From NCBI GenBank assembly GCA_905215015.1, contig CAJMOS010000004.1, positions 1-64,000 of the forward strand: 64,000 nucleotides of DNA, in the 5' to 3' direction. A model generated the notes under the pieces. The model was not told where the DNA came from, ran no database searches, and saw only the letters and a program-made list of their open reading frames with translations. The position numbers and the translations under genes were made by a program. The stretch is from an uncultured bacterium (GTDB lineage Bacteria > Spirochaetota > Spirochaetia > Sphaerochaetales > Sphaerochaetaceae). This document shows, one piece after another, positions 7,603 to 15,852 of the stretch; within the stretch, counting starts at the first letter, position 1; each line of letters starts with the position of its first letter.

Positions 7603-8856
7603 TCAGAGCAGCTTGTTGCAGTCTGCTTCCAGTTTCTTCAAGGTCTCCAAGACAGGAGCACCCTGGAGCACGATGCGGCCACGGGCGTCAAGATAGAGTC
7701 TCTCGATCTCCATGCTCTCGGATCCGCCCGGCCAGTTCGGCCACATGATGGCCAGCGGTTCCTGCTCGTAGGCGGGAATCTGGTACTCGGACTTCGGCAC
7801 GTCGTCCTTGGTGACGCAGAGGTAACCGGTCTTGGTGAAGATCGTCATGCCTTCCTTGGAGGCGATGAAATCCATGAACTTCCAGACGGCGTCTTTCTTC
7901 GCCTTGTCTTTGGAGAAGGAGATGATGGCGCTTCCGCCTGCCGCCAGCTTGTTGGTCTTGCCGGCGAAAGACGGCAGCTTCGCGGTCTTCAGGTCAAACG
8001 TTGCCTGGGACTTGTATCCGTTGATCTTCATAATCGTGGTCGGCCGCATGGCAAGGTTGCCGGCGGCGAAATTGCTTTCTGATTCGGCGTCGGTCTCAAT
8101 CGGCGCGATGCCCTCCTTGACGAGGTTCTGCCACATCGTCAGCGCGTCGATGGCACCCTGGTTGGTCAGGTCGACTTTCTTGCCGTCCGGAGTCTTGATG
8201 GTGCCTCCAGCGGAGTAAATCAGCGAGCAGTCGGCCCAAGTGTCCGGCAACTGGATGGCGATGCCGTACTTTCCGGTCTTTTCCTTGATGATCCTTCCGA
8301 CGCGGAACACGTCATCCCAGCTCTGAGGGATGTCCGCTTCGGTCAATCCCGCCGCCCGGAAGATGTCCATGTTCACATAATTGATCATGTTGGAGAGTGC
8401 GAACGGAAGGCCGATTTGCTTGCCATCGATGTTGGTGATGTTGTAGACGGGTTCATCGAAACGGCTCTTCATCTCCTGCAACGCCTCGGGACTTGGTGCC
8501 AGATCCTTCAGCTGGGTCGGCTCAAGCTCGTTGGCGACATAGTTCAGCATGTTGTATCCACCGACGAACATGTCCGGCGGATTGTTGCCTGCGGCGAGGT
8601 CCGCGACCATGGCCTGCAGAAGCTGGATGTACTCGCCTGGCTTTGCGACGATGGTGATCTGGATGTCAGGGTTTTTTGCCTCGAACGCTTCGACTACCTG
8701 CTTGAGATAGTCGGCGTTGGCTCCGGACCAGCGGTGCCACAGGGTAAGCTGTACGGGTCCGCTCTGTGGCGGTGCTTTCTCCGAAGAACCGTTTGCAAAA
8801 GCCAAAGACGGCATCAACATCATGGCGCTTGCAAGTGCGATAGCTAGTTTTTTCAT
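7603..8856 (-). CDS. ABC transporter sugar-binding protein (family 1)
   Basis: A 417-aa extracytoplasmic solute-binding protein. A signal peptide with basic MKK and a hydrophobic core ends around residue 21 (LAFA then NGSSEK), a mature N-terminus common in Sphaerochaeta-like spirochaetes. The body has the family-1 pattern: TLWHRWSG, then AFEAKNPDIQITIVAKPGEY, then GLPFALSNMINYVN. There is no lipobox cysteine. AAGGAGGACTGC precedes the ATG. It is the first gene of the reverse-strand operon with the isomerase and two permeases, behind a promoter at 8898-8925, and is divergent from DeoR regulator 2. Confidence 0.9.
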   Translation of the reverse strand: MKKLAIALASAMMLMPSLAFANGSSEKAPPQSGPVQLTLWHRWSGANADYLKQVVEAFEAKNPDIQITIVAKPGEYIQLLQAMVADLAAGNNPPDMFVGGYNMLNYVANELEPTQLKDLAPSPEALQEMKSRFDEPVYNITNIDGKQIGLPFALSNMINYVNMDIFRAAGLTEADIPQSWDDVFRVGRIIKEKTGKYGIAIQLPDTWADCSLIYSAGGTIKTPDGKKVDLTNQGAIDALTMWQNLVKEGIAPIETDAESESNFAAGNLAMRPTTIMKINGYKSQATFDLKTAKLPSFAGKTNKLAAGGSAIISFSKDKAKKDAVWKFMDFIASKEGMTIFTKTGYLCVTKDDVPKSEYQIPAYEQEPLAIMWPNWPGGSESMEIERLYLDARGRIVLQGAPVLETLKKLEADCNKLL

Positions 8857-8897
8857 GCAGTCCTCCTTATTGTGCGCACGAAAAGTTCTTTTTATTC

Positions 8898-8925
8898 AAC
8901 ATATATCACGTGGCTTGTTTGTCAA
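8898..8925 (-). promoter_or_regulatory. Sigma70-type promoter for the sugar ABC operon
   Basis: On the reverse strand a perfect TTGACA (8925-8920) is followed after 16 bases by TATGTT (8903-8898). It lies about 40 bases before the binding-protein start codon and faces away from the DeoR gene. Confidence 0.6.
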
Positions 8926-8950
8926 GAAAAACAAAAAAGCTCAAAAACAG

Positions 8951-9000
8951 TCAAATTATTTAGTTGATTTGAAAAAATATTGCATTGAAACAAAAGCAAT
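8951..9000. promoter_or_regulatory. Two candidate operator inverted repeats in the divergent region
   Basis: TCAAAT-N10-ATTTGA (8951-8972) has perfect 6-bp arms with centres compatible with two half-sites on one DNA face. ATTGCATT-N6-AAAGCAAT (8979-9000) has 7 of 8 matching positions in its arms. Both lie between the ABC promoter and the DeoR regulator 2 gene, the usual place for autoregulatory operators. Binding by the adjacent regulator is inference. Confidence 0.4.
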
Positions 9001-9035
9001 GGCTCTGAGAGCGAAATAATGCTACAGTGGGGACT

Positions 9036-9788
9036 ATGAAAGAACGGAGAAACCAAATCGTCGAACTGGTGAACGAGCAGGGGGCGGTGAGCTTCGCCCT
9101 CCTGAAGAGCCGCTTTCCCAATGTTTCGGAAATGACGCTTCGCAGCGACCTGAAGGCACTGGACGAGCAACGGCTGATCGTGCGGGTCCATGGGGGAGCG
9201 AAATCCGTAGAACGGGTGATCGGCACCGACGACCTGTTCCATAAGCGGGCGGTGCGGAACGTGGAGGGCAAGCGGCTGATTGCGGCAAAGGCAACCAAAT
9301 TGATCGTCCCGAACAGCGCGATCTATCTGGATTCCGGTTCAACCCTTACCGAACTTGCCACGGTTTTCCCTGAAGTCCCCTGCGAGCTTTTCACTACCGG
9401 ACTTCCCGGCGCGATGGCCTTGGCTGCCAGGGAGAAGGTGACCGTCCATGTCCTGGGAGGAACGCTGGATGTCCCGAGCTTGAGCCTGGCCGGCTCGACG
9501 TGCTGCGAGCTGGTGGACAGACTTCACTTCGACATCGCGTTCATGGGGGTCACCGGGTTCCTTCCGGAGACAGGCTTTACCTGCGGTTCCAGCGACGAGA
9601 GCGCCCTGAAGAGGGCGGTGATCGCCCACTCGGAGCGGGTGGTGCTGCTGATGGATGGGTCGAAGGTGGGTGTTCCCAATACGTTTTCGTTTGCCAAGGC
9701 CAACCAGATCGATACACTGATCAGTGACGGGACGCTGGACGACGAGACGCTTGCCTATTTCGAACGCATGCGCGTGCACGTCCTGTAA
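9036..9788 (+). CDS. DeoR-family transcriptional regulator 2
   Basis: A 250-aa regulator closely resembling the one at 2252: winged helix-turn-helix in residues about 1-55 (SEMTLRSDL, then VHGGA), a sensor domain with the DSGST phosphate loop near residue 100, and a GFTCGSSDE segment that corresponds to GFTCGDGNE in regulator 1. I chose the ATG at 9036; a GTG at 9027 is possible. It is divergent from the ABC operon and is followed after about 45 bases by the PfkB kinase, so it probably senses a phosphorylated sugar of this pathway and represses the importer. Confidence 0.86.
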   Translation: MKERRNQIVELVNEQGAVSFALLKSRFPNVSEMTLRSDLKALDEQRLIVRVHGGAKSVERVIGTDDLFHKRAVRNVEGKRLIAAKATKLIVPNSAIYLDSGSTLTELATVFPEVPCELFTTGLPGAMALAAREKVTVHVLGGTLDVPSLSLAGSTCCELVDRLHFDIAFMGVTGFLPETGFTCGSSDESALKRAVIAHSERVVLLMDGSKVGVPNTFSFAKANQIDTLISDGTLDDETLAYFERMRVHVL

Positions 9789-9832
9789 CAGGACCGGACA
9801 TGACCCAATGCCCTACCTTGTAGGAGGAAAAG

Positions 9833-10756
9833 ATGATCGCTACCGTAACCTGTAATCCGTCGCTTGATTACCATATGCGCCTTACCGGAGCGCTGAAGAT
9901 AGGCACGCTGAACCGTGCGGACGAAACGATGATCCGCGTGGGCGGCAAGGGCATCAATGTCACCCAGGTCCTGACCAATCTGGGCTTGCCCAACATGGCC
10001 TACGGGTTTGTCGCGGGGAAGACCGGGCAGATGTTGTGCTCGATGGTCGAGGAGGCAGGATTGCCCTTCACCCCAATCCGTGTGGGGCGTGGTTCTACCC
10101 GCATCAACGTCAAGATCCATGGGTTGCGCGAGACCGAGATCAACGGAGACGGCCCCACCATCGGGCAGAGCGAGGTCTCTGCTTTGGTCGAGAAGCTTGC
10201 GACCCTGCAGAAGGGTGATACGGTGGTGCTTTCCGGAAGCCTTGCCCCCGGTCTGAGCCCTACCTGGTATGCGGCGCTCCTCGAGGAGCTGACGGGAAAG
10301 GGAATCCGCTTCGTGGTGGACGCGGCCGGCCAGAGCCTGACCAGCACGCTCTGCTGTCGTCCCTTCCTGATCAAGCCCAATGCGAAAGAACTGGGGGATT
10401 TGTTCGACGTGGAGATCAGGACGGTGGAGGACGCAGCCCATTACGGCAAACGGCTCGTGGAGATGGGAGCCCGCTACGTTCTGGTAAGCCGGGGTGGAGA
10501 TGGTGCGGTGCTTGTAGGGCCAAAGGGTGACTATTGGTCCTCTTCGGCCCCGCAGGGGATGGTGGTGGATACCATTGGCAGTGGCGACTCGATGGTCGCC
10601 GGTTTCCTCTATGGCTTCGAGCAGGGAAGTGAACCCGAGGTCGAGGCGCTCCGCTGGGGCACCGCCTGTGGCAGCGCCAGCGCCTTCTGCGACCATCTGG
10701 CCACCAGAAGTGAGGTCGAGACGGTGCTGGGCCGGGTCCGGGTCACTCGCTGGTAA
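9833..10756 (+). CDS. PfkB-family 1-phosphofructokinase/tagatose-6-phosphate kinase
   Basis: A 307-aa ATP-dependent sugar-phosphate kinase. The N-terminus VTCNPSLDY and the GGKGINVTQVL motif are those of the FruK/LacC group. The C-terminal signature carries IGSGDSMVAGF, with Asp252 as catalytic base. AGGAGG lies shortly before the ATG. It would phosphorylate fructose 1-phosphate or tagatose 6-phosphate to the bisphosphate. Co-location with a GatD-like dehydrogenase makes the tagatose route attractive, but sequence alone does not decide. No class I or II aldolase is in the window. The 3' end overlaps the convergent regulator gene by 14 bases. Confidence 0.85.
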   Translation: MIATVTCNPSLDYHMRLTGALKIGTLNRADETMIRVGGKGINVTQVLTNLGLPNMAYGFVAGKTGQMLCSMVEEAGLPFTPIRVGRGSTRINVKIHGLRETEINGDGPTIGQSEVSALVEKLATLQKGDTVVLSGSLAPGLSPTWYAALLEELTGKGIRFVVDAAGQSLTSTLCCRPFLIKPNAKELGDLFDVEIRTVEDAAHYGKRLVEMGARYVLVSRGGDGAVLVGPKGDYWSSSAPQGMVVDTIGSGDSMVAGFLYGFEQGSEPEVEALRWGTACGSASAFCDHLATRSEVETVLGRVRVTRW

Positions 10757-11555
10757 GCTGCTTTTCCTTTACCTTTTTTGCCCGATACTGCAGGGGGCTG
10801 AGTCCCTCCTGCTTTTTGAATGTCCACATGAAGTAATTGGGATCGGAGTACCCGACCCGGAAGGCGACGAGCTTCACCGGCTCGGTGGTCAGTTCGAGCA
10901 GCTCTTTCGCCTTCTCCATCCGGTAATGGATCAGAAAGGAGACGACGGTGTCTCCCGTCTGGGCCTTGAAGATCTTGGCGATGGTGAACTTGCTGTAGCC
11001 GAGGTCCAAGGCAATCTCGTCCAGTCCAATCCGCTCGCTGTAGTGCTGGGCGATATAGTTCTTGATCTGGGCTACCGGGTTCTCCGCCTCGGCTCCCTGC
11101 CGGACCACCTGAAGCCGGTCTTCGCGCACCTTCAGGTAATCGCCCATCCGCTTCAGTTCGCTACGTGATGCCGCTTCCTTGTCCAGCCGGTCGATGGTCT
11201 TCTCGAGGCTGGCGACCAGCTGTTCCTCCGACAGTGGCTTGACCAGGAAATCGAGCGCTCCGTTCTGCAACGCCTTGACCGCGTACTCGAACTGGGAGTA
11301 GGCGGTGGAAATCAGCACTTTGGCGGTGTTCCCCTCACTCCTGATGGTGTCCAGGAAGTCCAGGCCGTTCATGCCTGGAAGGTTGATGTCCAAGGTGATG
11401 ATGTCGATGTGCCGCTGGTGGCAGATGGCGAGCGCTTGCGAGGCGTTGCCCGCCTCGTAGACCGAGGCCAGGGGCAACTGGTGCTTGGAGAGGAAGAACC
11501 GGAGCGCCTCCCGCTCGATCTTCTCGTCGTCGACAATCAGCAGATTGTACATCAC
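10743..11555 (-). CDS. YesN-like response regulator with AraC-type output
   Basis: A 270-aa two-component regulator. The receiver domain (residues about 4-120) has the acidic pair Asp9/Asp10, phosphoacceptor Asp56 in ITLDINLPG, and Lys in FLVKPLSE. The C-terminal 100 residues form an AraC-type double helix-turn-helix (IGLDEIALDLGYSKFTIAKIFK, second part VGYSDPNYFMWTFKKQEG with PLQYR). It overlaps the upstream kinase gene by four bases. AraC outputs of this class usually bind direct repeats about 21 bp apart; such a repeat is present at 13884-13911 upstream of the liv operon. Confidence 0.88.
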   Translation of the reverse strand: MMYNLLIVDDEKIEREALRFFLSKHQLPLASVYEAGNASQALAICHQRHIDIITLDINLPGMNGLDFLDTIRSEGNTAKVLISTAYSQFEYAVKALQNGALDFLVKPLSEEQLVASLEKTIDRLDKEAASRSELKRMGDYLKVREDRLQVVRQGAEAENPVAQIKNYIAQHYSERIGLDEIALDLGYSKFTIAKIFKAQTGDTVVSFLIHYRMEKAKELLELTTEPVKLVAFRVGYSDPNYFMWTFKKQEGLSPLQYRAKKVKEKQLTSE

Positions 11556-12982
11556 ACCTCCTCCTTCAAATGCAAGATCACCATCGTCCCCCGCCCTTTG
11601 CGGCTGATGATTTCCATCACGTTTTTCGAGTCGTAGAAGAGCTCGAGCCGCTTGTGGGTGTTGGCGACTCCGATGCGCTTGCTCTTGTAGGTGCGTAGGA
11701 GGACAAGACGTTCCGGGGCGATGCCGACACCGTCGTCGGCAATCCGGACCACGACCCCGCTTTTCCTTTTCTTGATATCGATGACCAAATGTCCGCCTTC
11801 TTCCAATGGCGAGATTCCATGGATGATCGCGTTTTCCACCAGCGGCTGCAGGGTGAAGCGTGGAATCATCACGCTTTCCATAACCAGCGGGTCGGCGTGG
11901 ACGCTCCAGGAGAGTCTCTCCCCAAAGCGCATTGCCTGGATCTGCAGGTATTCCTCGGTAATCCCGACTTCCTCTTCAAGAAGAGCCGGCTCGCTGGGAT
12001 CGGTCAGGTTATACCGCATCAAGCTGGAAAGACTGGAGAGCATGCGCTGGGCGGCTTGGTTTTTCCCGAGGGTGATCGTGCGGCTGATCGAGTTGAGGGT
12101 GTTGAAGAGAAAGTGCGGGTTTGTCTGGCTTTGCAGCACTGCCAGGGTCGCCTTGTCGATGGCTGCCTGGTATTCGGCGTTTTTTTGCCTCGCCATGGCG
12201 AGGTTCTGTTCGGCCTCGACCTTCTCCTTGATTTCCTCCTGCATGCTGTTGAAGGCTTCCACCAGCTGGGCTACGCTTGTGTCGGTGTGGGGCAGATGGA
12301 CCGGCTGTCCAAAGCCTCCTTGGCTGATGGTCTTGGCCTTGGAGGCGAAGAGTTCCAGCGGGCGTTTGATCCAGGTGGAGAAGAAATAGAGGATGATGAG
12401 GGTGATGGCGAGGAATGCGGCGGCGTAGAGCCCGATGACCGCGGTCATGCGGGCCAGCATCTCCTGCTCGCTCCGTTGCCGGTCCAGGCTCTGCTCGATG
12501 ATGATGCCTAGCAGCTCGTCGCAGTACCTGGTCAGGTAACTGGCGATGATGGTCGCCTGGTCCCGGTTCTGGTAGCTGGCCTCGTTGTTCTCCATCTTCA
12601 AGGTGTAGGTCCGCCTGCAAGCTTCCTCGAAAGCCTGGTAGGCGCTACGGATGGCCGCCAGCAGATACGGGGTCCGCTCGTTGTCTGCCAACGGGGCCTG
12701 CAGGTTGTCCAGGTGTCTATCTCCCGTTTCAAGGCTTCCGGTGTGGTCTGCCAGTTTCTGTACGTTTCCCGATTCCATGTACCGGTTGAGGGATTCGGCG
12801 CTTTGGGCAAGACTTTGTTTGAAAGCCTGCACCTGGTCCAGCGTGAAGGTGTAGCGTCTCTGGCTCCGATAGTTTCCGGAAAGACGTACGAAGAAGGTCA
12901 CGGTAAAGAGAATGAAGGCCCCGAGAAGCAAAAGGAGCCCTGTGGTGATGACGGCAGAGACGGATCGAGCCTTCGTCCGCAT
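11552..12982 (-). CDS. YesM-like sensor histidine kinase
   Basis: A 476-aa membrane kinase. There are two membrane segments (about residues 10-32 and 175-200) enclosing a 140-residue helical extracytoplasmic region, then a HAMP-like linker. The His_kinase domain carries His290 in QTNPHFLFN, followed by the HATPase with QPLVENAI, DDGVGI and GVANTHKRL. It overlaps its partner genes on both sides: one base with the binding-protein-like gene at 12982 and four with the YesN-like regulator. The helical periplasmic part probably contacts the adjacent TRAP-type binding protein rather than binding ligand directly; that is inference. Confidence 0.88.
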   Translation of the reverse strand: MRTKARSVSAVITTGLLLLLGAFILFTVTFFVRLSGNYRSQRRYTFTLDQVQAFKQSLAQSAESLNRYMESGNVQKLADHTGSLETGDRHLDNLQAPLADNERTPYLLAAIRSAYQAFEEACRRTYTLKMENNEASYQNRDQATIIASYLTRYCDELLGIIIEQSLDRQRSEQEMLARMTAVIGLYAAAFLAITLIILYFFSTWIKRPLELFASKAKTISQGGFGQPVHLPHTDTSVAQLVEAFNSMQEEIKEKVEAEQNLAMARQKNAEYQAAIDKATLAVLQSQTNPHFLFNTLNSISRTITLGKNQAAQRMLSSLSSLMRYNLTDPSEPALLEEEVGITEEYLQIQAMRFGERLSWSVHADPLVMESVMIPRFTLQPLVENAIIHGISPLEEGGHLVIDIKKRKSGVVVRIADDGVGIAPERLVLLRTYKSKRIGVANTHKRLELFYDSKNVMEIISRKGRGTMVILHLKEEV

Positions 12983-13842
12983 TACCAGCCTCCTTCCACC
13001 AGTTGCTTTTCCTTGCGCGCCTGCTCCAGCCAGTCTGCCTGTGCCCGCTCGATCAACGTGTCCCCGTAGAGAGCGGCTTTTCTCGCCGCTTCCACAAGCA
13101 ACGCTTTCTGCCGTTCGTCCAGCGAATCCCAGATCCGGCTGCTGACCACCAGCAGGGAAGGGAGACTTTCCTGGTCGTTGACCCGGAGGGTGCGGGCGAA
13201 GGCCCAGTTGGGCGAAAGGCAGAAATCAAGGAAACCGTCCTCGACCGCATCGACTTGGTGGTTGGAGAGCAACGAGGAAAAGTCGTTGGGATCGCTGGAG
13301 AAGGGAATGGCCCCCCAGCGCTGGATCCGCTCTTGGGAATAGCTGCCGCTCCTTACCCCGATCGTGGCTCCCTGCATCATCTCGGTGTGCGAGGTTCCGT
13401 TGGTATAGAGACAGCGCATTTCCGGCTCAATGACGGCAAGGGGATGGATTTCCCTGGTCTCGAGCGCGGAGACCAGGCTCGCCCAGTGGGAAAGACAATA
13501 AGGTTTCCGTTCGTTCGCTTCAAGTTGCCGGAGCATCTCGACCATATGCTTCAGTGAGGGAACAGCGTCGCAGAGCGTCTCCATCCGGGCTGCCATCATC
13601 GAGATTCCTCCGAAGCGGAGCTGAAGGAGCACCTCGCTTTCGTTGCCCAGTTCCGATCCCGCCACCTGCAGGTGCAGGTCGGCGTCGGGTTCCCAGTCGC
13701 ACTGGTGGGAAAGGTAGATGGATGCTTTCCCGATCGGGTGCTTCTCTCCACTGGGGACTGCAAGACGCAGATAGGCCGTCTCCGCACCCAAGGTGGAGGT
13801 GCAGCATACGAGGAGAACGAGGAACAACCGGAAACTGCTCAT
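12982..13842 (-). CDS. DctP-like (TRAP-type) solute-binding protein, probable sensor component
   Basis: A 286-aa exported protein with a signal peptide ending near residue 20 (STLGA then ETAYL). The body resembles DctP-family TRAP receptors: RLAVPSGEKHPIGKA near the N-terminus, an LQLRFGGISMMAA segment, GVRSGSY, and a closing helix with LDERQKALLVEAARKAALYG. It is shorter than usual (about 320-340 aa) and no TRAP membrane subunits are nearby. Instead it directly abuts a YesM-like kinase and YesN-like regulator, so it probably acts as the periplasmic ligand-sensing subunit of that two-component system. Confidence 0.72.
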   Translation of the reverse strand: MSSFRLFLVLLVCCTSTLGAETAYLRLAVPSGEKHPIGKASIYLSHQCDWEPDADLHLQVAGSELGNESEVLLQLRFGGISMMAARMETLCDAVPSLKHMVEMLRQLEANERKPYCLSHWASLVSALETREIHPLAVIEPEMRCLYTNGTSHTEMMQGATIGVRSGSYSQERIQRWGAIPFSSDPNDFSSLLSNHQVDAVEDGFLDFCLSPNWAFARTLRVNDQESLPSLLVVSSRIWDSLDERQKALLVEAARKAALYGDTLIERAQADWLEQARKEKQLVEGGW

Positions 13843-13880
13843 ATCGCGAAGTGTACCATATTTACGGAGGCAACTCTAAA

Positions 13881-13911
13881 ATATTGGCAAGTCACTTGAA
13901 TAAATTGGCAA
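13881..13911 (+). promoter_or_regulatory. 21-bp-spaced direct repeat upstream of livH, candidate YesN-type site
   Basis: ATATTGGCAA (13881-13890) and AAATTGGCAA (13902-13911) match at 9 of 10 positions, with their starts exactly 21 bases apart. They lie in the 133-base divergent region between the sensor cassette and the liv operon. Direct repeats two helical turns apart are the usual target geometry of AraC-type DNA-binding domains. Confidence 0.45.
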
Positions 13912-13975
13912 TCTCGATTTTTCGCTTTCGCGTTGCAAAAGGCGATGGTAGGGTGAATCCGAAAAAGGGGTCGAG

Positions 13976-14839
13976 ATGGAAATATTCCTGCAAGCAGTGG
14001 TCAACGGCCTGCTGATCGGGGGCTTCTACTCATTGATGGGTATGGGCCAGAACATCATCTTCGGCGTGATGAAGATCATCAACTTCTGTCACGGCGAGAT
14101 GCTGATGATCGGCATGTACCTGACATTCGTCTTTTATTCAGTTTTCGGCATTGATCCGTATGTGGCGCTTCCTCTGGTGGCTCTTGGATGCTTTGCCATC
14201 GGGGCCTTGGTGCAGCACACGCTGATTACTCCGTCGTTAGGGACGAAAAGCTTCACCAACCTGCTCTTTCTGACGGTCGGCCTTGGACTGCTCTATCAGA
14301 ACCTTGCGCTGGTCATCTTCTCCTCCTTGAACCGCACGATTGTCACTCCGTACAGCGGCAAGATCATGCACATGGGGCCGATCACGCTGGCGCTTCCCAA
14401 ACTGGTCAGCCTGATCATGCTGGTGTTCATCACCATCGCGTTGTTCCTCTTCTTGAAGTACACGCAGACAGGCAAGGAGATTCGTGCCGTGTCGCAGAAC
14501 TCGGTGGGTGCCGAAGTGGTAGGCATCAACGTCAAGCGGATCTACATCCTCACCTATGGCCTTGGTTGTGCGCTCGCCGGCATCGCCGGTGACCTGTTGA
14601 CCCTTTTCTATGTCATCAACCCGACAGTCGGCTCGCAGTTCAGCTTCAAGGCCTTGATCGTCGTCGTGGTTGGTGGTTTCGGTTCAATCCAGGGCGCCTT
14701 TGTCGCCGGTATTTTCCTCGGTTTGATGGAGACGATGAGTAGCTTGATCATCGGACCCACCTACCGGGACCTGACCGTATTCGTTTCATTCATCATCATC
14801 CTGGTTGTCCGCCAGATGCTGATCCTGAGGAGGCGCTGA
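13976..14839 (+). CDS. livH: Branched-chain amino-acid-type ABC permease LivH
   Basis: A 287-aa inner-membrane permease of the LivH family with about eight hydrophobic segments. Family marks include the N-terminal VVNGLLIGGFYSLMGMGQNI, the MKIINFCHGEMLMIGMY segment, and the VVVVGGFGSIQGAFVAG region towards the C-terminus. AAGGGG precedes the ATG. It is the first gene of a five-gene operon livHMGFK and is separated from the divergent sensory cassette by 133 bases. Spirochaete systems of this type may carry amino acids, urea or amides, so the substrate is open. Confidence 0.9.
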   Translation: MEIFLQAVVNGLLIGGFYSLMGMGQNIIFGVMKIINFCHGEMLMIGMYLTFVFYSVFGIDPYVALPLVALGCFAIGALVQHTLITPSLGTKSFTNLLFLTVGLGLLYQNLALVIFSSLNRTIVTPYSGKIMHMGPITLALPKLVSLIMLVFITIALFLFLKYTQTGKEIRAVSQNSVGAEVVGINVKRIYILTYGLGCALAGIAGDLLTLFYVINPTVGSQFSFKALIVVVVGGFGSIQGAFVAGIFLGLMETMSSLIIGPTYRDLTVFVSFIIILVVRQMLILRRR

Positions 14840-14840
14840 G

Positions 14841-15848
14841 ATGAGCCTGAGAACAACCTACCAGAAGCGCTGTCTGACCGCCCTGTTGCTGTTTGTCGCA
14901 TTGCTGGTTGCCCTGCCTCTGCTTTTGAAGGGGAGCCCCTATATCGTCAACGTCCTGATCGTGATTTTCTACACGACGACGATGAGCTTGGCGTGGAACC
15001 TGCTGGGCGGCATGACGGGACAGAACTCGCTGGGCCACGCAGCCTACATGGGCTTGGGTGCCTATATCGGCGCTCTGCTGATCACCAAAGGCGGTTGGAA
15101 TCCATGGCTCACCATTCCAGTCGCCATGCTGATTGTCGGTCTGATCGCTGGCGTGGTCTTCTATCCCTGCTTCCTGCTGAAAGGTCCGTATTTCACGTTG
15201 GTCTCGATTGCTTTTGGCGAGACGATCCGCCAGTTCATGCTGAACTGGGATTTCGCCGGCAAGGCGATGGGTATCCCGCTCGCCTATGGAAAGCCCTCGT
15301 TCCTCGAGTTCCGTTTCCACAGCAAGACTCCCTACTACTACATCGCTCTGGTGATGGTGGTGTGCGTCTATCTGCTGATGCGGAAGATCAACAAGTCGAA
15401 GCTCGGCTTCGCCTTGAAGACCATCCGCGAGGATGAGGATGTCGCCAGCGCCATCGGCATCAAGCCGATGAAATACAAGGTCATCGCCTTGGTCATCAGC
15501 GCGATGATCGCCGCGATGGTGGGCTGCTTCTACGCCAACTACAACCGCTATATCGACTGTGATTTGATGTTGCAGTCCTTCTCGACCGAGTTCGTCCTGC
15601 CTGCCATCGTCGGTGGCGCGGCTTTTGTCGAAGGACCGCTGGTCGGTGGCGTGATCCTGCTCTGTCTGAGCGAGTGGCTTCGCAACCAGTTCGGCGGCAT
15701 CCTGCCCGGCATCAACCTGATCCTCTACGCGATCGTGCTGCTGTGCGTCATCCGCTTCAAGCCTGTCGGCCTGCTCGGCTGGTATGAGAAGAGCAAGGCC
15801 AAGGACTGGGTCGACCACAAGATCCTGGGAAAGAAGGACAAGGAGTGA
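14841..15848 (+). CDS. livM: Branched-chain amino-acid-type ABC permease LivM
   Basis: A 335-aa permease with about ten hydrophobic segments, following livH after one base. The LivM signature is clear: TMSLAWNLLGGMTGQNSLGHAAYMGLGAY, and later KTIREDEDVASAIGI, the cytoplasmic loop that contacts the ATPase. The C-terminus is charged (KDWVDHKILGKKDKE). It forms the transmembrane channel with LivH. Confidence 0.9.
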   Translation: MSLRTTYQKRCLTALLLFVALLVALPLLLKGSPYIVNVLIVIFYTTTMSLAWNLLGGMTGQNSLGHAAYMGLGAYIGALLITKGGWNPWLTIPVAMLIVGLIAGVVFYPCFLLKGPYFTLVSIAFGETIRQFMLNWDFAGKAMGIPLAYGKPSFLEFRFHSKTPYYYIALVMVVCVYLLMRKINKSKLGFALKTIREDEDVASAIGIKPMKYKVIALVISAMIAAMVGCFYANYNRYIDCDLMLQSFSTEFVLPAIVGGAAFVEGPLVGGVILLCLSEWLRNQFGGILPGINLILYAIVLLCVIRFKPVGLLGWYEKSKAKDWVDHKILGKKDKE

Positions 15849-15852
15849 GGCG

